Made by a program: the position numbers and the translations under genes. Positions 50,639 to 59,670 of a stretch of 64,000 nt of DNA are shown piece after piece. Under the pieces are notes generated by a model. It saw nothing but the letters and a program-made list of their open reading frames with translations, made no database searches and had not been told where the DNA came from. The first letter of the stretch is position 1; the number at the start of each line of letters is the position of its first letter. Source of the DNA: Phenylobacterium sp. (GTDB taxonomy: Bacteria; Pseudomonadota; Alphaproteobacteria; Caulobacterales; Caulobacteraceae); contig NZ_SCVD01000024.1 in the NCBI RefSeq assembly GCF_004297125.1, positions 228,135-292,134 of the forward strand, written 5' to 3'.

Positions 50639-53041
50639 TCAGAACCGCGCCGTCAGGCTGACGCCGTAGGTGCGCGGCTCGCCGAGGTATTCGCCCAGCA
50701 CGCCCTGGGTCGACGGGATCAGCACATAGTCCGTGTCGCCGAGATTCTTGGCCCAGGCCATCACGCGGAGGCGCCCGTCACGGGTTTCGAAGCCGGCCGA
50801 GGCGTTCAGCAGGTCGTAGGCGGCGACGAACAGGTTGGGGTCCCGCGCCGCGCCGGTGAAGTAGCCGCCGGTCCGGGTGTAGGAAGCAGAGGCCAGTGCG
50901 TAGCCGAGGTCGGCCAGCGGCCGCCGCACGTCGAGCAGCAGGCTGTACTTGACCTTCGGCGACGACCCCAGCCGGTTGCCGGTGTTGTTGGCGCCGCCGG
51001 GGATGATGAAGTCGTCATACCGGGTGTCGAGGTAACCGTAGTTGGCGCCCAGGCTGACGCCGGCGATCGGCACGATCGTCGCCTCGATCTCGAAGCCTTT
51101 CGAGGTCGCCTCGCTGGCGTTGATGATCGTCAGCACCCGGGTGAGGCCGTTGAACAGCAGCTCCTGCTTGTCGTCATAGGTCATGTGGAACACCGAGGCG
51201 TTGAGCCGTGCGCGGTCGTTCCACCATTGCGACTTCACGCCGGCCTCGTAGTTCACCACCGTCTCCGGTGCGAAGGGTGTGGCGAGGGCGGCAGGGGTGG
51301 CGGCCTCGGTGTTGAAGCCGCCGGAGGTGAAGCCCCTGGCGACGCTGGCATAGGCCATCATCTCCCGGGTCGGCGTCCAGCTCAGCACGGCGCGCGGCGT
51401 GAACTCGCTCCAGCTTTTCTCCAGGCCTGAGAGGCTGAATCCGGCCGCCGGGTTGAGGAGGTCAGCGCGCTGGAGCGACGCTTCCTTCTTGTCGCGGGTG
51501 TAGCGGCCGCCGAGGGTCAGGCGAAAGCTGGCGGGCAAGTTGATCCCGCCGTCCACGAAGAGCCCCAGGCTGGTGGACGACACGGCCTGGGTGAGGCGAA
51601 CGTTGCTGGCGACCGCCCCGGTGCGGGCGGCCAGGCCGAACTGGCGCAGGCGGCGGTCGGCGTCCTCGTCGAGGTAGTACAGGCCGGCGACGAAGTCCCC
51701 GAAGGCGAATTTGGGCGAGGCGTAGCGGATCTCCTGGGAAAAAGTCTCCAGGTGGTCGGCGTCGTCGTTCACCGCCTGGGTCCCGCTGGTCAGGAAGGCG
51801 AAGTTGGCGCCGACGCCCGAATAGAGCTCGCCCGACTGGGACTCCCGAAAGGCGGTGACCGAGGTGAGCAGGCCGATCGGCGCGTTCCAGGTCGCCCGCA
51901 TCGAGGCGCCCCAGAGCGTGCGGTCGAACCGCTGGCGGACGCCCAGTTCCGCCGTGCGCCGGTCGCCGTCGGAGCCCTGGGTCTTGGACGACAGCGTGCG
52001 GCCGGCGCTGTGGTCGTCGCCATAGTCTGCGCTGGCCAGCAACTCCAGGTCCTCGGTCGGAACGAGTCGGACCTGGCCGCGAAGGTTGCGGCTCTTCAAG
52101 TCGTCGAGCGCCTGGCCCGTGAGGCGGTCGCGGCCGTAGCCGTCGTGGTCGGTGAACGAGACCGCGAACCGCGCCGCCGCCTTGTCGCCCAGCGGCGTGG
52201 ATGCCGAACTGCGAAGCTGGATGGTGTTGTAATTCCCGTAGCTGAACTGGGCCGTGCCGGAAGCCTGGGTCAGGCTGGGGACGCCCGTGTCGATCACGAT
52301 GACGCCGCCGGTGACGTTGCGGCCGAACAGCGTGCCCTGCGGCCCCTTGAGCACCTGCACGGACGCCAGGTCGAAGAGCTCGGTGACCGCGACCGTGTTG
52401 CGGGGCATGAACACCTCGTCGACGACTATCGAGACCGGCTTGTTCACGCCGATCTGCTGGAAGGTGTTGCTGGCGCCGCGGATGGCGATGACCGGGCTGT
52501 TGGCGCTGAACGTGGAAACGAGCAGGCCAGGCGTGAGGCGCGAGACGTCCCGCAGGTTGTCCAGGCGAAGGTTCTCGATGGTGCGACCGTCCACCGTGGT
52601 CATGGCGATCGGCACGGACTGGGCCCGCTCGGCGCGCTTCTGGACGGTGACGATCACTTCGCCCACCTCGCCGTCAGCGCCTGCGGGCTTGGCGGCCACC
52701 GGCCGTGGCGTCGGCGAGGCCGGCCGAGGCGCGGGGCCGCCCGGCCGCCGCATGATCGTGGCGACGCCGCCTTCGCCGATCCGATAGGTGAGGCCGGTCC
52801 CTTGGAGCATCTGGGCCAGGGCCGCATCGAAACCGACCGCGCCGCGCACGGCGGCGGACCGGCGGCCGGCGACGACCTCCGGTGTGAAGGCGACGCCGCG
52901 GTCGGCCTCGCGGGCGAGCTGCAGCAGGGCGGCGTCCAGCGGTTGGCTGGCGATGGCGTAGGTGCGGGCCTGGGCGGAGGCGACGGCGGGGGTCGCCAGC
53001 GTGGCTGCGGCCGCGACGACGGCCAGTGTGCGGATAACCAT
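50639..53041 (-). CDS. TonB-dependent receptor with N-terminal STN signalling domain (cluster 2)
   Basis: 800 residues from ATG 53041 (CGGGGGAAT upstream). Signal peptide MVIRTLAVVAAAATLATPAV, STN domain (~28-100, TYAIASQPLDAALLQLAREAD), TonB-box-like GEVIVTVQKR, plug (GASNTFQQIGVNKPVSIVVD, VQVLKGPQGTLFGRN) and a barrel ending GVSLTARF. Members with FQQIG/PQGTLFGRN belong to the broad outer-membrane receptor family seen in sphingomonads and caulobacters. The ligand is unknown. It lies 80 bp after fecR, with an inverted repeat (53105-53111/53124-53130) at the junction. Confidence 0.93.
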   Translation of the reverse strand: MVIRTLAVVAAAATLATPAVASAQARTYAIASQPLDAALLQLAREADRGVAFTPEVVAGRRSAAVRGAVGFDAALAQMLQGTGLTYRIGEGGVATIMRRPGGPAPRPASPTPRPVAAKPAGADGEVGEVIVTVQKRAERAQSVPIAMTTVDGRTIENLRLDNLRDVSRLTPGLLVSTFSANSPVIAIRGASNTFQQIGVNKPVSIVVDEVFMPRNTVAVTELFDLASVQVLKGPQGTLFGRNVTGGVIVIDTGVPSLTQASGTAQFSYGNYNTIQLRSSASTPLGDKAAARFAVSFTDHDGYGRDRLTGQALDDLKSRNLRGQVRLVPTEDLELLASADYGDDHSAGRTLSSKTQGSDGDRRTAELGVRQRFDRTLWGASMRATWNAPIGLLTSVTAFRESQSGELYSGVGANFAFLTSGTQAVNDDADHLETFSQEIRYASPKFAFGDFVAGLYYLDEDADRRLRQFGLAARTGAVASNVRLTQAVSSTSLGLFVDGGINLPASFRLTLGGRYTRDKKEASLQRADLLNPAAGFSLSGLEKSWSEFTPRAVLSWTPTREMMAYASVARGFTSGGFNTEAATPAALATPFAPETVVNYEAGVKSQWWNDRARLNASVFHMTYDDKQELLFNGLTRVLTIINASEATSKGFEIEATIVPIAGVSLGANYGYLDTRYDDFIIPGGANNTGNRLGSSPKVKYSLLLDVRRPLADLGYALASASYTRTGGYFTGAARDPNLFVAAYDLLNASAGFETRDGRLRVMAWAKNLGDTDYVLIPSTQGVLGEYLGEPRTYGVSLTARF

Positions 53042-53121
53042 GGAATTCCCCCGTGCAAACGATGCTGCTCTGCCGGGTGAGACGCGGGGCGGGGCCGTGA
53101 TCCCCGTCCGTCGCGAAAATT

Positions 53122-54060
53122 TCACGGACGCACGAGCCGCCAGGTTTCCGGTGAGGGATGCTCCAGGCGCAGGCCGTTCAGATCGGCGACCGACTGCAGG
53201 AAGGCGGAGCGTTCCTGGGTGCGGAACGAGCCCGATACCCGCAGGCTCTCGAGCCAGCGGTCGCCGAACGTGACGGTCCCCGGCGCGTAGCGGGCGAAGC
53301 GATCCACCGCCTCCGCGAGGCGGACGTCGCGCAGAACGATGCGGCCGCGGGTCCAGGCCAGATCGGTCTCGGGATCGGTCCGCGCCGTCAGGAGGCCGCC
53401 GACCCCGGCCGAGGCGGCTTCGCCGGGCGCCAGTTCCACTCTGCGGCCGCTGGCCCGGTGAGTGACTTCGACCCGGCCGCGCAGCAGGGCGGCGTCGTCG
53501 CGCAGAGGGCCATCCGAGACCGTGAATCGGGTGCCGAGGGCGGTCACCTTCATCTGGTCGGTGCTGACGCTGAAGGGTCGCCGGCGGTCCTTGGCCACCT
53601 CGAACACCGCCTGGCCGGACACAAGGTCCACGCGTCGTGACAGCAGGTCCTGGCGGACGCGGATCGTGGTCATGGCGTCGAGCCGGACGCTCGATCCGTC
53701 GGGCAGCGAGGCGATGCGGGTTTGGCCGACGCCCGTGGAGAAGGCCTCGGTGCGGACCGATCCGACCCAGCCCCAGCCCGCCAGGACGATGCAGAGCGCC
53801 GCCGCCGCGGGAACGGCGGCGCGCCCCGCGATAACGCCGGCCGCCGAGCGTCGCGTGCGGCGAGCCAGACCAGGATCGGCCCCCAAGGCGGACCAGGCGT
53901 CGAGCGTGGCGGCGAGCGCCGCGGCGTTTTCAGGCTTGGCCAGCCAGCGGCGAAGTTGGGCCTGCGCCTCGGCGTCGAGACCGCCGGCCTGCCGCCGCAC
54001 CAGCCAGGCCGACGCCTCGGCCAGGCTCCCCTCGCCGGGGCCTCGCGTGTCATCGCTCAT
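53122..54060 (-). CDS. FecR-type transmembrane sigma regulator (cluster 2)
   Basis: 312 residues. N-terminal DUF4880 segment (EASAWLVRRQAGGLDAEAQ), a TM helix near 85-105 (AVPAAAALCIVLAGWGWVG), the periplasmic FecR domain (ASLPDGSSVRLDAMTTI, VSGQAVFEVAKDRRRPF) and a C-terminal STN-like piece (VRLAEAVDRFARYAPGTV). It relays the receptor signal to FecI. Overlaps the sigma gene by 11 bp. Confidence 0.92.
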   Translation of the reverse strand: MSDDTRGPGEGSLAEASAWLVRRQAGGLDAEAQAQLRRWLAKPENAAALAATLDAWSALGADPGLARRTRRSAAGVIAGRAAVPAAAALCIVLAGWGWVGSVRTEAFSTGVGQTRIASLPDGSSVRLDAMTTIRVRQDLLSRRVDLVSGQAVFEVAKDRRRPFSVSTDQMKVTALGTRFTVSDGPLRDDAALLRGRVEVTHRASGRRVELAPGEAASAGVGGLLTARTDPETDLAWTRGRIVLRDVRLAEAVDRFARYAPGTVTFGDRWLESLRVSGSFRTQERSAFLQSVADLNGLRLEHPSPETWRLVRP

Positions 54061-54583
54061 CGTCGTTCACCCGGCGAGCAAGGGTGGCAAGGGCGCGTTC
54101 GAGTTGGCGAGTCACCGCCTTCTCGGTGAGTCCGAGCTGCGCGGCGGCCTGGCGTGGCGTCAGCCCCTCGAAGCGCACCAGGTGGATGCAGGCGCGAGCC
54201 TTGGGCGACAGGTCCGCTAGTGCGGCCTCCAGGCGCTCCAAGCTGGCGCGGCCGATCAGCCGGCGCTCCGGCGAGGCGACGCCTTCATCGCTCAGCACGT
54301 GGGCGAGCGGCCCTTCCAACCCGACGTCCTCCTGGCGCGACCGGCGCCTGCGGAACGTGTCCGCTATCAGGTTAGACGCGATCCGGAACAGGAATCCCCG
54401 CGGGTTCCGCACCGTCTCCGTGTCCTGGCCGGCGCGCAGCAGGCGCAGATAGGTGTCCTGAACCACGTCCTCGACCTGGGCGCGGTCGCCCAGCCGTCGG
54501 CTCACGTACGAGCGCAGGGCTGCGTCGTGCTCGCCGACCCAGCCGGTCAGGCCGTCCTTCCGCGTGGTCTTGGCCTCCGCCAT
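54050..54583 (-). CDS. FecI-type ECF sigma factor (cluster 2)
   Basis: 177 residues: region 2 (ALRSYVSRRLGDRAQVEDVV, FLFRIASNLIADTFRRRRS) and region 4 (LSPKARACIHLVRFEGLTPRQ, EKAVTRQLERALATLA). First gene of the minus-strand cluster sigma-FecR-receptor-MBL. Divergent from the MATE gene across 232 bp. Confidence 0.93.
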   Translation of the reverse strand: MAEAKTTRKDGLTGWVGEHDAALRSYVSRRLGDRAQVEDVVQDTYLRLLRAGQDTETVRNPRGFLFRIASNLIADTFRRRRSRQEDVGLEGPLAHVLSDEGVASPERRLIGRASLERLEAALADLSPKARACIHLVRFEGLTPRQAAAQLGLTEKAVTRQLERALATLARRVNDDER

Positions 54584-54815
54584 CCCGATCCGCCATTGCC
54601 TCCGCGCCTATGTACGGCCCCCGCGTGACAAGACGAACGGTTCCTGGTCGCCGGCTCGCGCGATCGGCGCCAGCGCCGCCTCCTTGGGCGCCTCCGCCGT
54701 TGTGCCCTCGCGGCCACGGCGGAGCACAGACGGCTGGCGGCGGCAAAGCTGGGCTTGCCCAATTTTGACGTGGGCGCCAGTGTCCGCGCCTCTTTGAAAA
54801 CCCAGGTTGCCCGTC

Positions 54816-56171
54816 ATGGACCGCGCAGCGGCCCAGGAGCGTTCGCTCGTCCGCACCGATCTCGCCCAGCTCCTGACCCTGTCGGGGCCGGTGGTGCTGT
54901 CGCGCCTGGGGATCATGGCCATGGGGCTGTGCGACGCCATCGTCGTCGGCAACTACTCGGCCAAGCAGCTCGGCTACCACGCGCTCGCCTGGGCTCCGAC
55001 CAGCGTGATCCTGACCATGGCGGTCGGTCTCTTGACCGGCGTGCAGGTGATGACCGCCCGGCGGATCGGCGAGGGGCGGCGTGACCTGACCGGCGCCGTC
55101 CTGCGGCGCGGGCTGGTCTACAGCTTCTGGATCGGCATCGTCTCGACGGCCATCCTGTTGGCCGCCGGTCCGACGTTCCTGCAGGCCATCGGGTTGGAAA
55201 AGGACCTGGCCGACGGCGCCAGCCGCGCGCTGCTGGTCTTTGCGCTGTCGTTGCCGGGCTATGCGCTGAGCGTCACCGCCAGCTTCTGGCTGGAGGGGCT
55301 GTCGCGTCCGGGGCCGGCGGCCTGGGCCATGTGGATCGCCAACATCGTCAACTTGGCTCTGAACCTGCTGCTGGTGCCGGGGACCTTCGGCCTGCCCGCG
55401 CTGGGCGCGGTGGGCGGCGCCTGGGCCACGTGCGGAGCGCGGACGTTCCTGGCGTTGGCCATGCTGGTCTATATCGTCCGCATGCCCGAGGCGCGCGCGC
55501 TGGGGGTGTTCAGCAAGCCCGAGATCGACCGGCCGGCCGCCATCCAGCAGCGGCGGATCGGCTATGGCGCGGGCGTCTCGAACTTCTTCGAGGTCGCCGC
55601 CTTCGCCAGCATGAACGTCATCGCCGGCTGGATCGGCGGCCTGGCGGTGGCCGCCTGGGCCATTGTGCTCAATGTGGCGGCCATCGTCTTCATGGTGCCG
55701 CTGGGCCTGGCGACCGGCGCGGCGGTGCTGGTGGGCAAGGCCTACGGCGCGCGCGACCTGGCGGGGGTGAACCGGGCAGGGGTGATCGTCTTCGTGGTGA
55801 CCTTCGTGTTCGGCGTGCTGATCTCGCTGGCCATCTGGCCCACGGCGGAACTGATCTCCCACGGCTACACACGCGACGCGGCCACCATCGCCATGGCGGC
55901 GCCGGCGCTGATCCTGTCGTGCCTGTTCTTCATCCCCGACGCGCTGCAGGTGGTCACCGCCCAGTCGCTGCGGGCCCGGGGCGACGTCTGGCTGCCGACC
56001 ATCACCCACCTGGCCAGCTACATCGGCGTGATGATGCCGCTGGCCTGGTGGCTGGCGATCCCCATGGGCATGGGCCTGATCGGCATCACCTGGGCGGTGG
56101 TCGCGGCGAGCTTCCTGGCCTGCGGCTTCCTGCTGACCCGGTTCTGGATCCTGAGCAGAAGGCCGCTCTAG
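54816..56171 (+). CDS. MATE family multidrug efflux transporter
   Basis: 451 residues, 12 predicted TM helices in two homologous halves. GPVVLSRLGIMAMGLCDAIVVG at the start and AWATCGARTFLALAM midway are MATE-like; TTG 54807 is an in-frame alternative start. It exports cationic drugs or metabolites using H+ or Na+. A weak TGGG/CCCA hairpin with a short T-run (near 54747-54763) lies in the upstream gap. Convergent with the next gene by 4 bp. Confidence 0.9.
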   Translation: MDRAAAQERSLVRTDLAQLLTLSGPVVLSRLGIMAMGLCDAIVVGNYSAKQLGYHALAWAPTSVILTMAVGLLTGVQVMTARRIGEGRRDLTGAVLRRGLVYSFWIGIVSTAILLAAGPTFLQAIGLEKDLADGASRALLVFALSLPGYALSVTASFWLEGLSRPGPAAWAMWIANIVNLALNLLLVPGTFGLPALGAVGGAWATCGARTFLALAMLVYIVRMPEARALGVFSKPEIDRPAAIQQRRIGYGAGVSNFFEVAAFASMNVIAGWIGGLAVAAWAIVLNVAAIVFMVPLGLATGAAVLVGKAYGARDLAGVNRAGVIVFVVTFVFGVLISLAIWPTAELISHGYTRDAATIAMAAPALILSCLFFIPDALQVVTAQSLRARGDVWLPTITHLASYIGVMMPLAWWLAIPMGMGLIGITWAVVAASFLACGFLLTRFWILSRRPL

Positions 56172-57073
56172 GCTCCGGCCCCCAGGATCCAGCCTTCCTC
56201 ACGCTCGGCGTCGAGGACGACGTCGGCGGCGGTCCCTTTCGGCGGAGCGAACAGGGCGCCCAGCTTGTTGGCCTCGTCCAGGCGGGCGAAGTGCTCGGCC
56301 GTGGTGCGCACCTGGACCAGGTCCTTGACCTCGCCCGCGGCCACCTGCGGCTTCAGAAGGGACGGATAGACCTCGGCCACCACCACCTCGACGCCGGCCA
56401 GGTCAGCCTCGGTGAGCGCCTTGAAGCCCGTCTCGAACGGCCAGGCCTTCACCGCGTCCTCGCCACGCGCCAGCTTCAGGCGGCGCACGAACGGAATGCC
56501 CAGGATCGCCTGACCGCCGACCGAGCCGTTGTAGTAGAGCTTCCAGATCGAGGCTGCGCCCTTGGCCGCCAGGTCGGCGTGCCGGAATTCGGGCAGGTCG
56601 TCCGGCCCGTGCTCGCGGGTGCGCTTGGGCTGCAGGGTGGTGAGCGCGTCCTTGGGCGGGCAGCCCCAGAACGGGAACGGCCCGCCGGTCATACGGCGGT
56701 TGATCTCCGAACCCACCCCGAAGCGGTTATTGGTGTTGTCGGCCTTGTCCTTGACCATCTTGTTGAGCTGGTCCCAGGCCGCGCGCCAGGGCTGTTCGCC
56801 GGGCAGGCTGAGCGCCGCGGCGAACCCGCGCGGGAAACCCAGCGGGAAATCGAAGCCCAGCAGGACACGCTCGCCGCGCTTCCTCAGGTCGTCGAGGATG
56901 GCGGTCAGCCGGATCTCGGCCTCGGCCCGGGTGGCGGGGTTGAAGCTCTCGAAGGCCATGCGGAAGCGGATGTCGCGCTTCAGCACGCCGATCCAGATGG
57001 AATCGGCTCCGGTGGTCGGCTTGGCCGCCGCGCTCCAGTCGACAATCACGTAGGCGCTGAACAGGCGCGGCAA
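56168..57073 (-). CDS. Conserved protein, possibly RNase H-like fold (DUF429-like)
   Basis: 301 residues, cytoplasmic, no TM. The N-terminal AYVIVDWSAAAKP with a later VLLGFDFPLGFPRGFA and VVVAEVYPSLL recall the strand-Asp pattern of RNase H-like DUF429 proteins. This is a weak assignment. The middle has WGCPPKDAL and GSVGGQAILGIP. No clear functional partner nearby. It starts 68 bp after the MDR reductase stop, with a strong hairpin between. Confidence 0.55.
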   Translation of the reverse strand: MPRLFSAYVIVDWSAAAKPTTGADSIWIGVLKRDIRFRMAFESFNPATRAEAEIRLTAILDDLRKRGERVLLGFDFPLGFPRGFAAALSLPGEQPWRAAWDQLNKMVKDKADNTNNRFGVGSEINRRMTGGPFPFWGCPPKDALTTLQPKRTREHGPDDLPEFRHADLAAKGAASIWKLYYNGSVGGQAILGIPFVRRLKLARGEDAVKAWPFETGFKALTEADLAGVEVVVAEVYPSLLKPQVAAGEVKDLVQVRTTAEHFARLDEANKLGALFAPPKGTAADVVLDAEREEGWILGAGA

Positions 57074-57099
57074 GGCCGTGCTCCAAAACTCGGGGGGAG

Positions 57100-57128
57100 G
57101 GACGAGGGCTTCTTACGCCCTCGTCCCC
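57100..57128 (-). terminator. Hairpin between the MDR reductase and the DUF429-like gene
   Basis: An 11-bp perfect stem (GGGACGAGGGC at 57100-57110, complement at 57118-57128) with a 7-base loop starts 13 bases past the reductase stop on the minus strand. No immediate U-tract follows (TCCCCCCGAGTTTT), so termination may be partial or the hairpin may protect the mRNA end. Confidence 0.5.
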
Positions 57129-57140
57129 GCGGGTCCAACC

Positions 57141-58142
57141 TTAGCCGAGCTTCACCAGCATCTTTCCGAGGTTCTCCCCGGAGAACAGGCCCCGGAAGGC
57201 GTCGGGAGCCTTCTCGATGCCCTCGAACACGGTCTCCTTCCAGGTGACCTTGCCGTCCTTTACCCATTGGGCGAGATCGCGATGAAAGTCGGCCAGCATG
57301 TCCCAGTGGGTGGAGACGATGAAGCCCTCGAGCTTCAGTTGCTTGCCGACGACCAGGAAGAGGTTGCGCGGGCCGGGGGGCGGCTCGGTGGCGTTGTACA
57401 TCGAGATCGCGCCGCACATGGCGAACCGGCCGAAGGGGCGGGCGGCGGTGAGCGCCGCCTCCAGGTGTTCGCCGCCGACATTGTCGAAATAGACGTCGAT
57501 GCCGTCCGGCGCGGCGCGCAGGAGCGCGGCGGTCAGGTCCTTCTCCGCCTTGTAGTCGATGACGTGGTCGCAGCCGATCGCCTTGAGGAACGCGACCTTG
57601 TCGGGACCGCCGGCCGAACCAACGACGGTGTGGCCCTTGGCCTTGGCGATCTGGACGACCATGGAGCCCACGGCGCCGGCCGCGCCGGACACGAAGACCA
57701 CGTCGCCGTCCTTCAGCGCCGCGACCCGGAGCAGGCCGGCGTAGGCGGTGAGGCCGGGCATGCCGGCGGCGCCTAGGAACGCCTGCGGCGGCAGGCCCCG
57801 GGTGTCGAGCTTCTGCACCTGGGCCGCCGGCGCATTGAAGCCCTCGCGCCAGCCGAGGTTGGACTGCACCAGGTCGCCCGGCTTGAAGCCGGCGTCCCCG
57901 GAGGCGACGACTTCGCCGACCGCGCCACCTTCCAAAGCCTTGCCCAGCTGGAAGGGCGGGACATAGCTCTTGGCGTCGTTCATGCGGCCGCGCATGTAGG
58001 GATCGACCGTCATCCAGAGGTTCTTCACCTGCACCTCGCCCTCGCCCGGGGCCGGCAGGTCCACCGAGGCCAGCTCGAAGTTTTCGGCGGTCGGCAGGCC
58101 GCTGGGGCGGCTCTTGAGGCGGATCTCGCGCACGGTGGTCAT
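57141..58142 (-). CDS. NADP-dependent oxidoreductase (MDR family, CurA/leukotriene-reductase-like)
   Basis: 333 residues from ATG 58142 (GAGGAAA upstream). The double-bond reductase pattern is clear: LKSRPSGLPTAENFELASVD, WMTVDPYMRGRMND, then the Rossmann part with VSGAAGAVGSMVVQIAKAKG and VDVYFDNVGGEHLEAAL-type segment. No zinc site, as usual in this branch. It probably reduces alkenals or enones with NADPH. Confidence 0.92.
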   Translation of the reverse strand: MTTVREIRLKSRPSGLPTAENFELASVDLPAPGEGEVQVKNLWMTVDPYMRGRMNDAKSYVPPFQLGKALEGGAVGEVVASGDAGFKPGDLVQSNLGWREGFNAPAAQVQKLDTRGLPPQAFLGAAGMPGLTAYAGLLRVAALKDGDVVFVSGAAGAVGSMVVQIAKAKGHTVVGSAGGPDKVAFLKAIGCDHVIDYKAEKDLTAALLRAAPDGIDVYFDNVGGEHLEAALTAARPFGRFAMCGAISMYNATEPPPGPRNLFLVVGKQLKLEGFIVSTHWDMLADFHRDLAQWVKDGKVTWKETVFEGIEKAPDAFRGLFSGENLGKMLVKLG

Positions 58143-58231
58143 CAGGTTTCCTCGGGGTTTGGCTTGTTCAAACAACTGTACGACTCCCGCCGGGTGGCGT
58201 CGAGGACGCGGCGCGTGCTAACGGCCCGCCC

Positions 58232-59155
58232 ATGAGCGAGACCTTGCGCGGCGGTGTGATCGGGGCGGGCGTGTTCGGCGGCTATCACGCGCGCCAGTAC
58301 GCCCGGCTGCCGGGCGTGACCTTCTCCGGGGTCTACGACGTCCACCCGGACCGGGCGGCAAGGGTCGCCATGCCGCTGGGCGGCCGCGCCTTCGCCGACC
58401 TCGACGAATTCCTGGCCGCCGTCGACGTCGTGACGGTGGCCTCGCCGGCGACGCACCATGCCGACCAGGCGCTGGCGGCCATCGCCGCGGGCAAGCATGT
58501 CTACGTCGAGAAGCCGATCGGCGTCGCGGTGGCGGAGGCCGAGAAAGTGCGCGCCGCGGCCGCCGCCAAGGGCCTGGTCGTCGCCTGCGGCCATCAGGAG
58601 CGGGTGGTGTTCCGGGCCATGGGCCTGCTGGACGTGCCCGAACAGCCGCTGCGGCTGGAGGCCCTGCGGCATGGGCCGCCGTCGGACCGCAGCCGGGATG
58701 TTTCCGCCGTGCTGGACCTGATGGTGCATGACATCGACCTCTGCCTCGCGATCGCCTCGGCGGACCCTGTCACCGCCGAGGCCGAGGGGACCCGCGGCCC
58801 CGACGGCGTCTGGGACGCCGTCCGCGCCGAGGTCAGCTTCGACAGCGGCTTCTCCGCCGTGCTCGACGTCTCGCGCCTGGCCGAGGCGCGGAAGCGGACC
58901 ATGCGGATCGTCTATCCCTCAGGCGAGGTCGAGATCGACTTCATGGCCCGGACGTTCCGCAACACCACACCCTTCAGCCTCAATCCGGACTTCGCCGACA
59001 CGCCCGCCGCCAGCGACCCCCTGGGCGCGAGCGTCGAGGGCTTCCTGATGGCGGTCCGCGGCGAGGCCCCCCGACCGATCGTCACCGCCGACGAAGCGAT
59101 CGCGGCGCTGGACCTGGCGATCGCGGTGGAACAGGCGTTGGAGGACGCGGCGTAA
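58232..59155 (+). CDS. Gfo/Idh/MocA family oxidoreductase
   Basis: 307 residues. N-terminal Rossmann fold (GVIGAGVFGGYHARQYARLPG-type), then the EKP motif VYVEKPIGVAV, near residue 92. The C-terminal domain is rather short. Reactions in this family are NAD(P)-linked oxidations of sugars or cyclitols; the substrate is unknown. Divergent from the MDR reductase across 89 bp. Confidence 0.9.
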   Translation: MSETLRGGVIGAGVFGGYHARQYARLPGVTFSGVYDVHPDRAARVAMPLGGRAFADLDEFLAAVDVVTVASPATHHADQALAAIAAGKHVYVEKPIGVAVAEAEKVRAAAAAKGLVVACGHQERVVFRAMGLLDVPEQPLRLEALRHGPPSDRSRDVSAVLDLMVHDIDLCLAIASADPVTAEAEGTRGPDGVWDAVRAEVSFDSGFSAVLDVSRLAEARKRTMRIVYPSGEVEIDFMARTFRNTTPFSLNPDFADTPAASDPLGASVEGFLMAVRGEAPRPIVTADEAIAALDLAIAVEQALEDAA

Positions 59156-59193
59156 GGGCGTTAGCTTTCCGACGCACCTACGGGAGACCGCCC

Positions 59194-59670
59194 ATGTCCA
59201 GCGCCTACGATTTCGCCTTCGACAGCCTCGACGGCCAGCCGCTGCCGCTGACCACCTTCAGGGACAAGGTCATGCTGGTGGTCAACACCGCGTCGAAGTG
59301 CGGGCTGACGCCGCAGTACGACGGGCTGGAGAAGCTTTACTCCGAATACAGGGACAGGGGCGTCGTCGTCCTGGGCGTGCCCTGCAACCAGTTCGCGGGC
59401 CAGGAACCGGGCACGGAAGCGGAGATCCAGACGTTCTGCAGCACCACCTTCGGCATCGACTTCCCGATGACCTCGAAGGTCGATGTGAAAGGCGAGGACG
59501 CTCACCCGTTCTACAAGTGGGCCGAGGCCGAGCTGGGCGAACCGGCGGTGCCGGTGTGGAACTTCCACAAGATCCTCATCGGCAAGCACGGCGAGGCCAT
59601 CCGCGCCTTCGGCCCGCGCACCGAACCGCTGGACGCCGAGGTCACGGCGGCGATCGAGGCGGCCCTCTGA
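59194..59670 (+). CDS. gpx: Glutathione peroxidase
   Basis: 158 residues. Catalytic Cys36 in NTASKCGLTPQY, the CNQFAGQEPG motif (about residues 64-73) and WNFHKILIG complete the active site; a cysteine, not selenocysteine, is used. It reduces peroxides with GSH or thioredoxin. It joins gor and the GSTs of this window in a thiol-redox theme. The stop overlaps the next gene's presumed CTG start. Confidence 0.95.
   Translation: MSSAYDFAFDSLDGQPLPLTTFRDKVMLVVNTASKCGLTPQYDGLEKLYSEYRDRGVVVLGVPCNQFAGQEPGTEAEIQTFCSTTFGIDFPMTSKVDVKGEDAHPFYKWAEAELGEPAVPVWNFHKILIGKHGEAIRAFGPRTEPLDAEVTAAIEAAL

Noticed and set aside
54747..54763. TGGG-CTTG-CCCA hairpin followed by ATTTT upstream of the MATE gene
   Set aside because: A 4-bp stem is too weak to call a terminator, and no plus-strand gene ends there.
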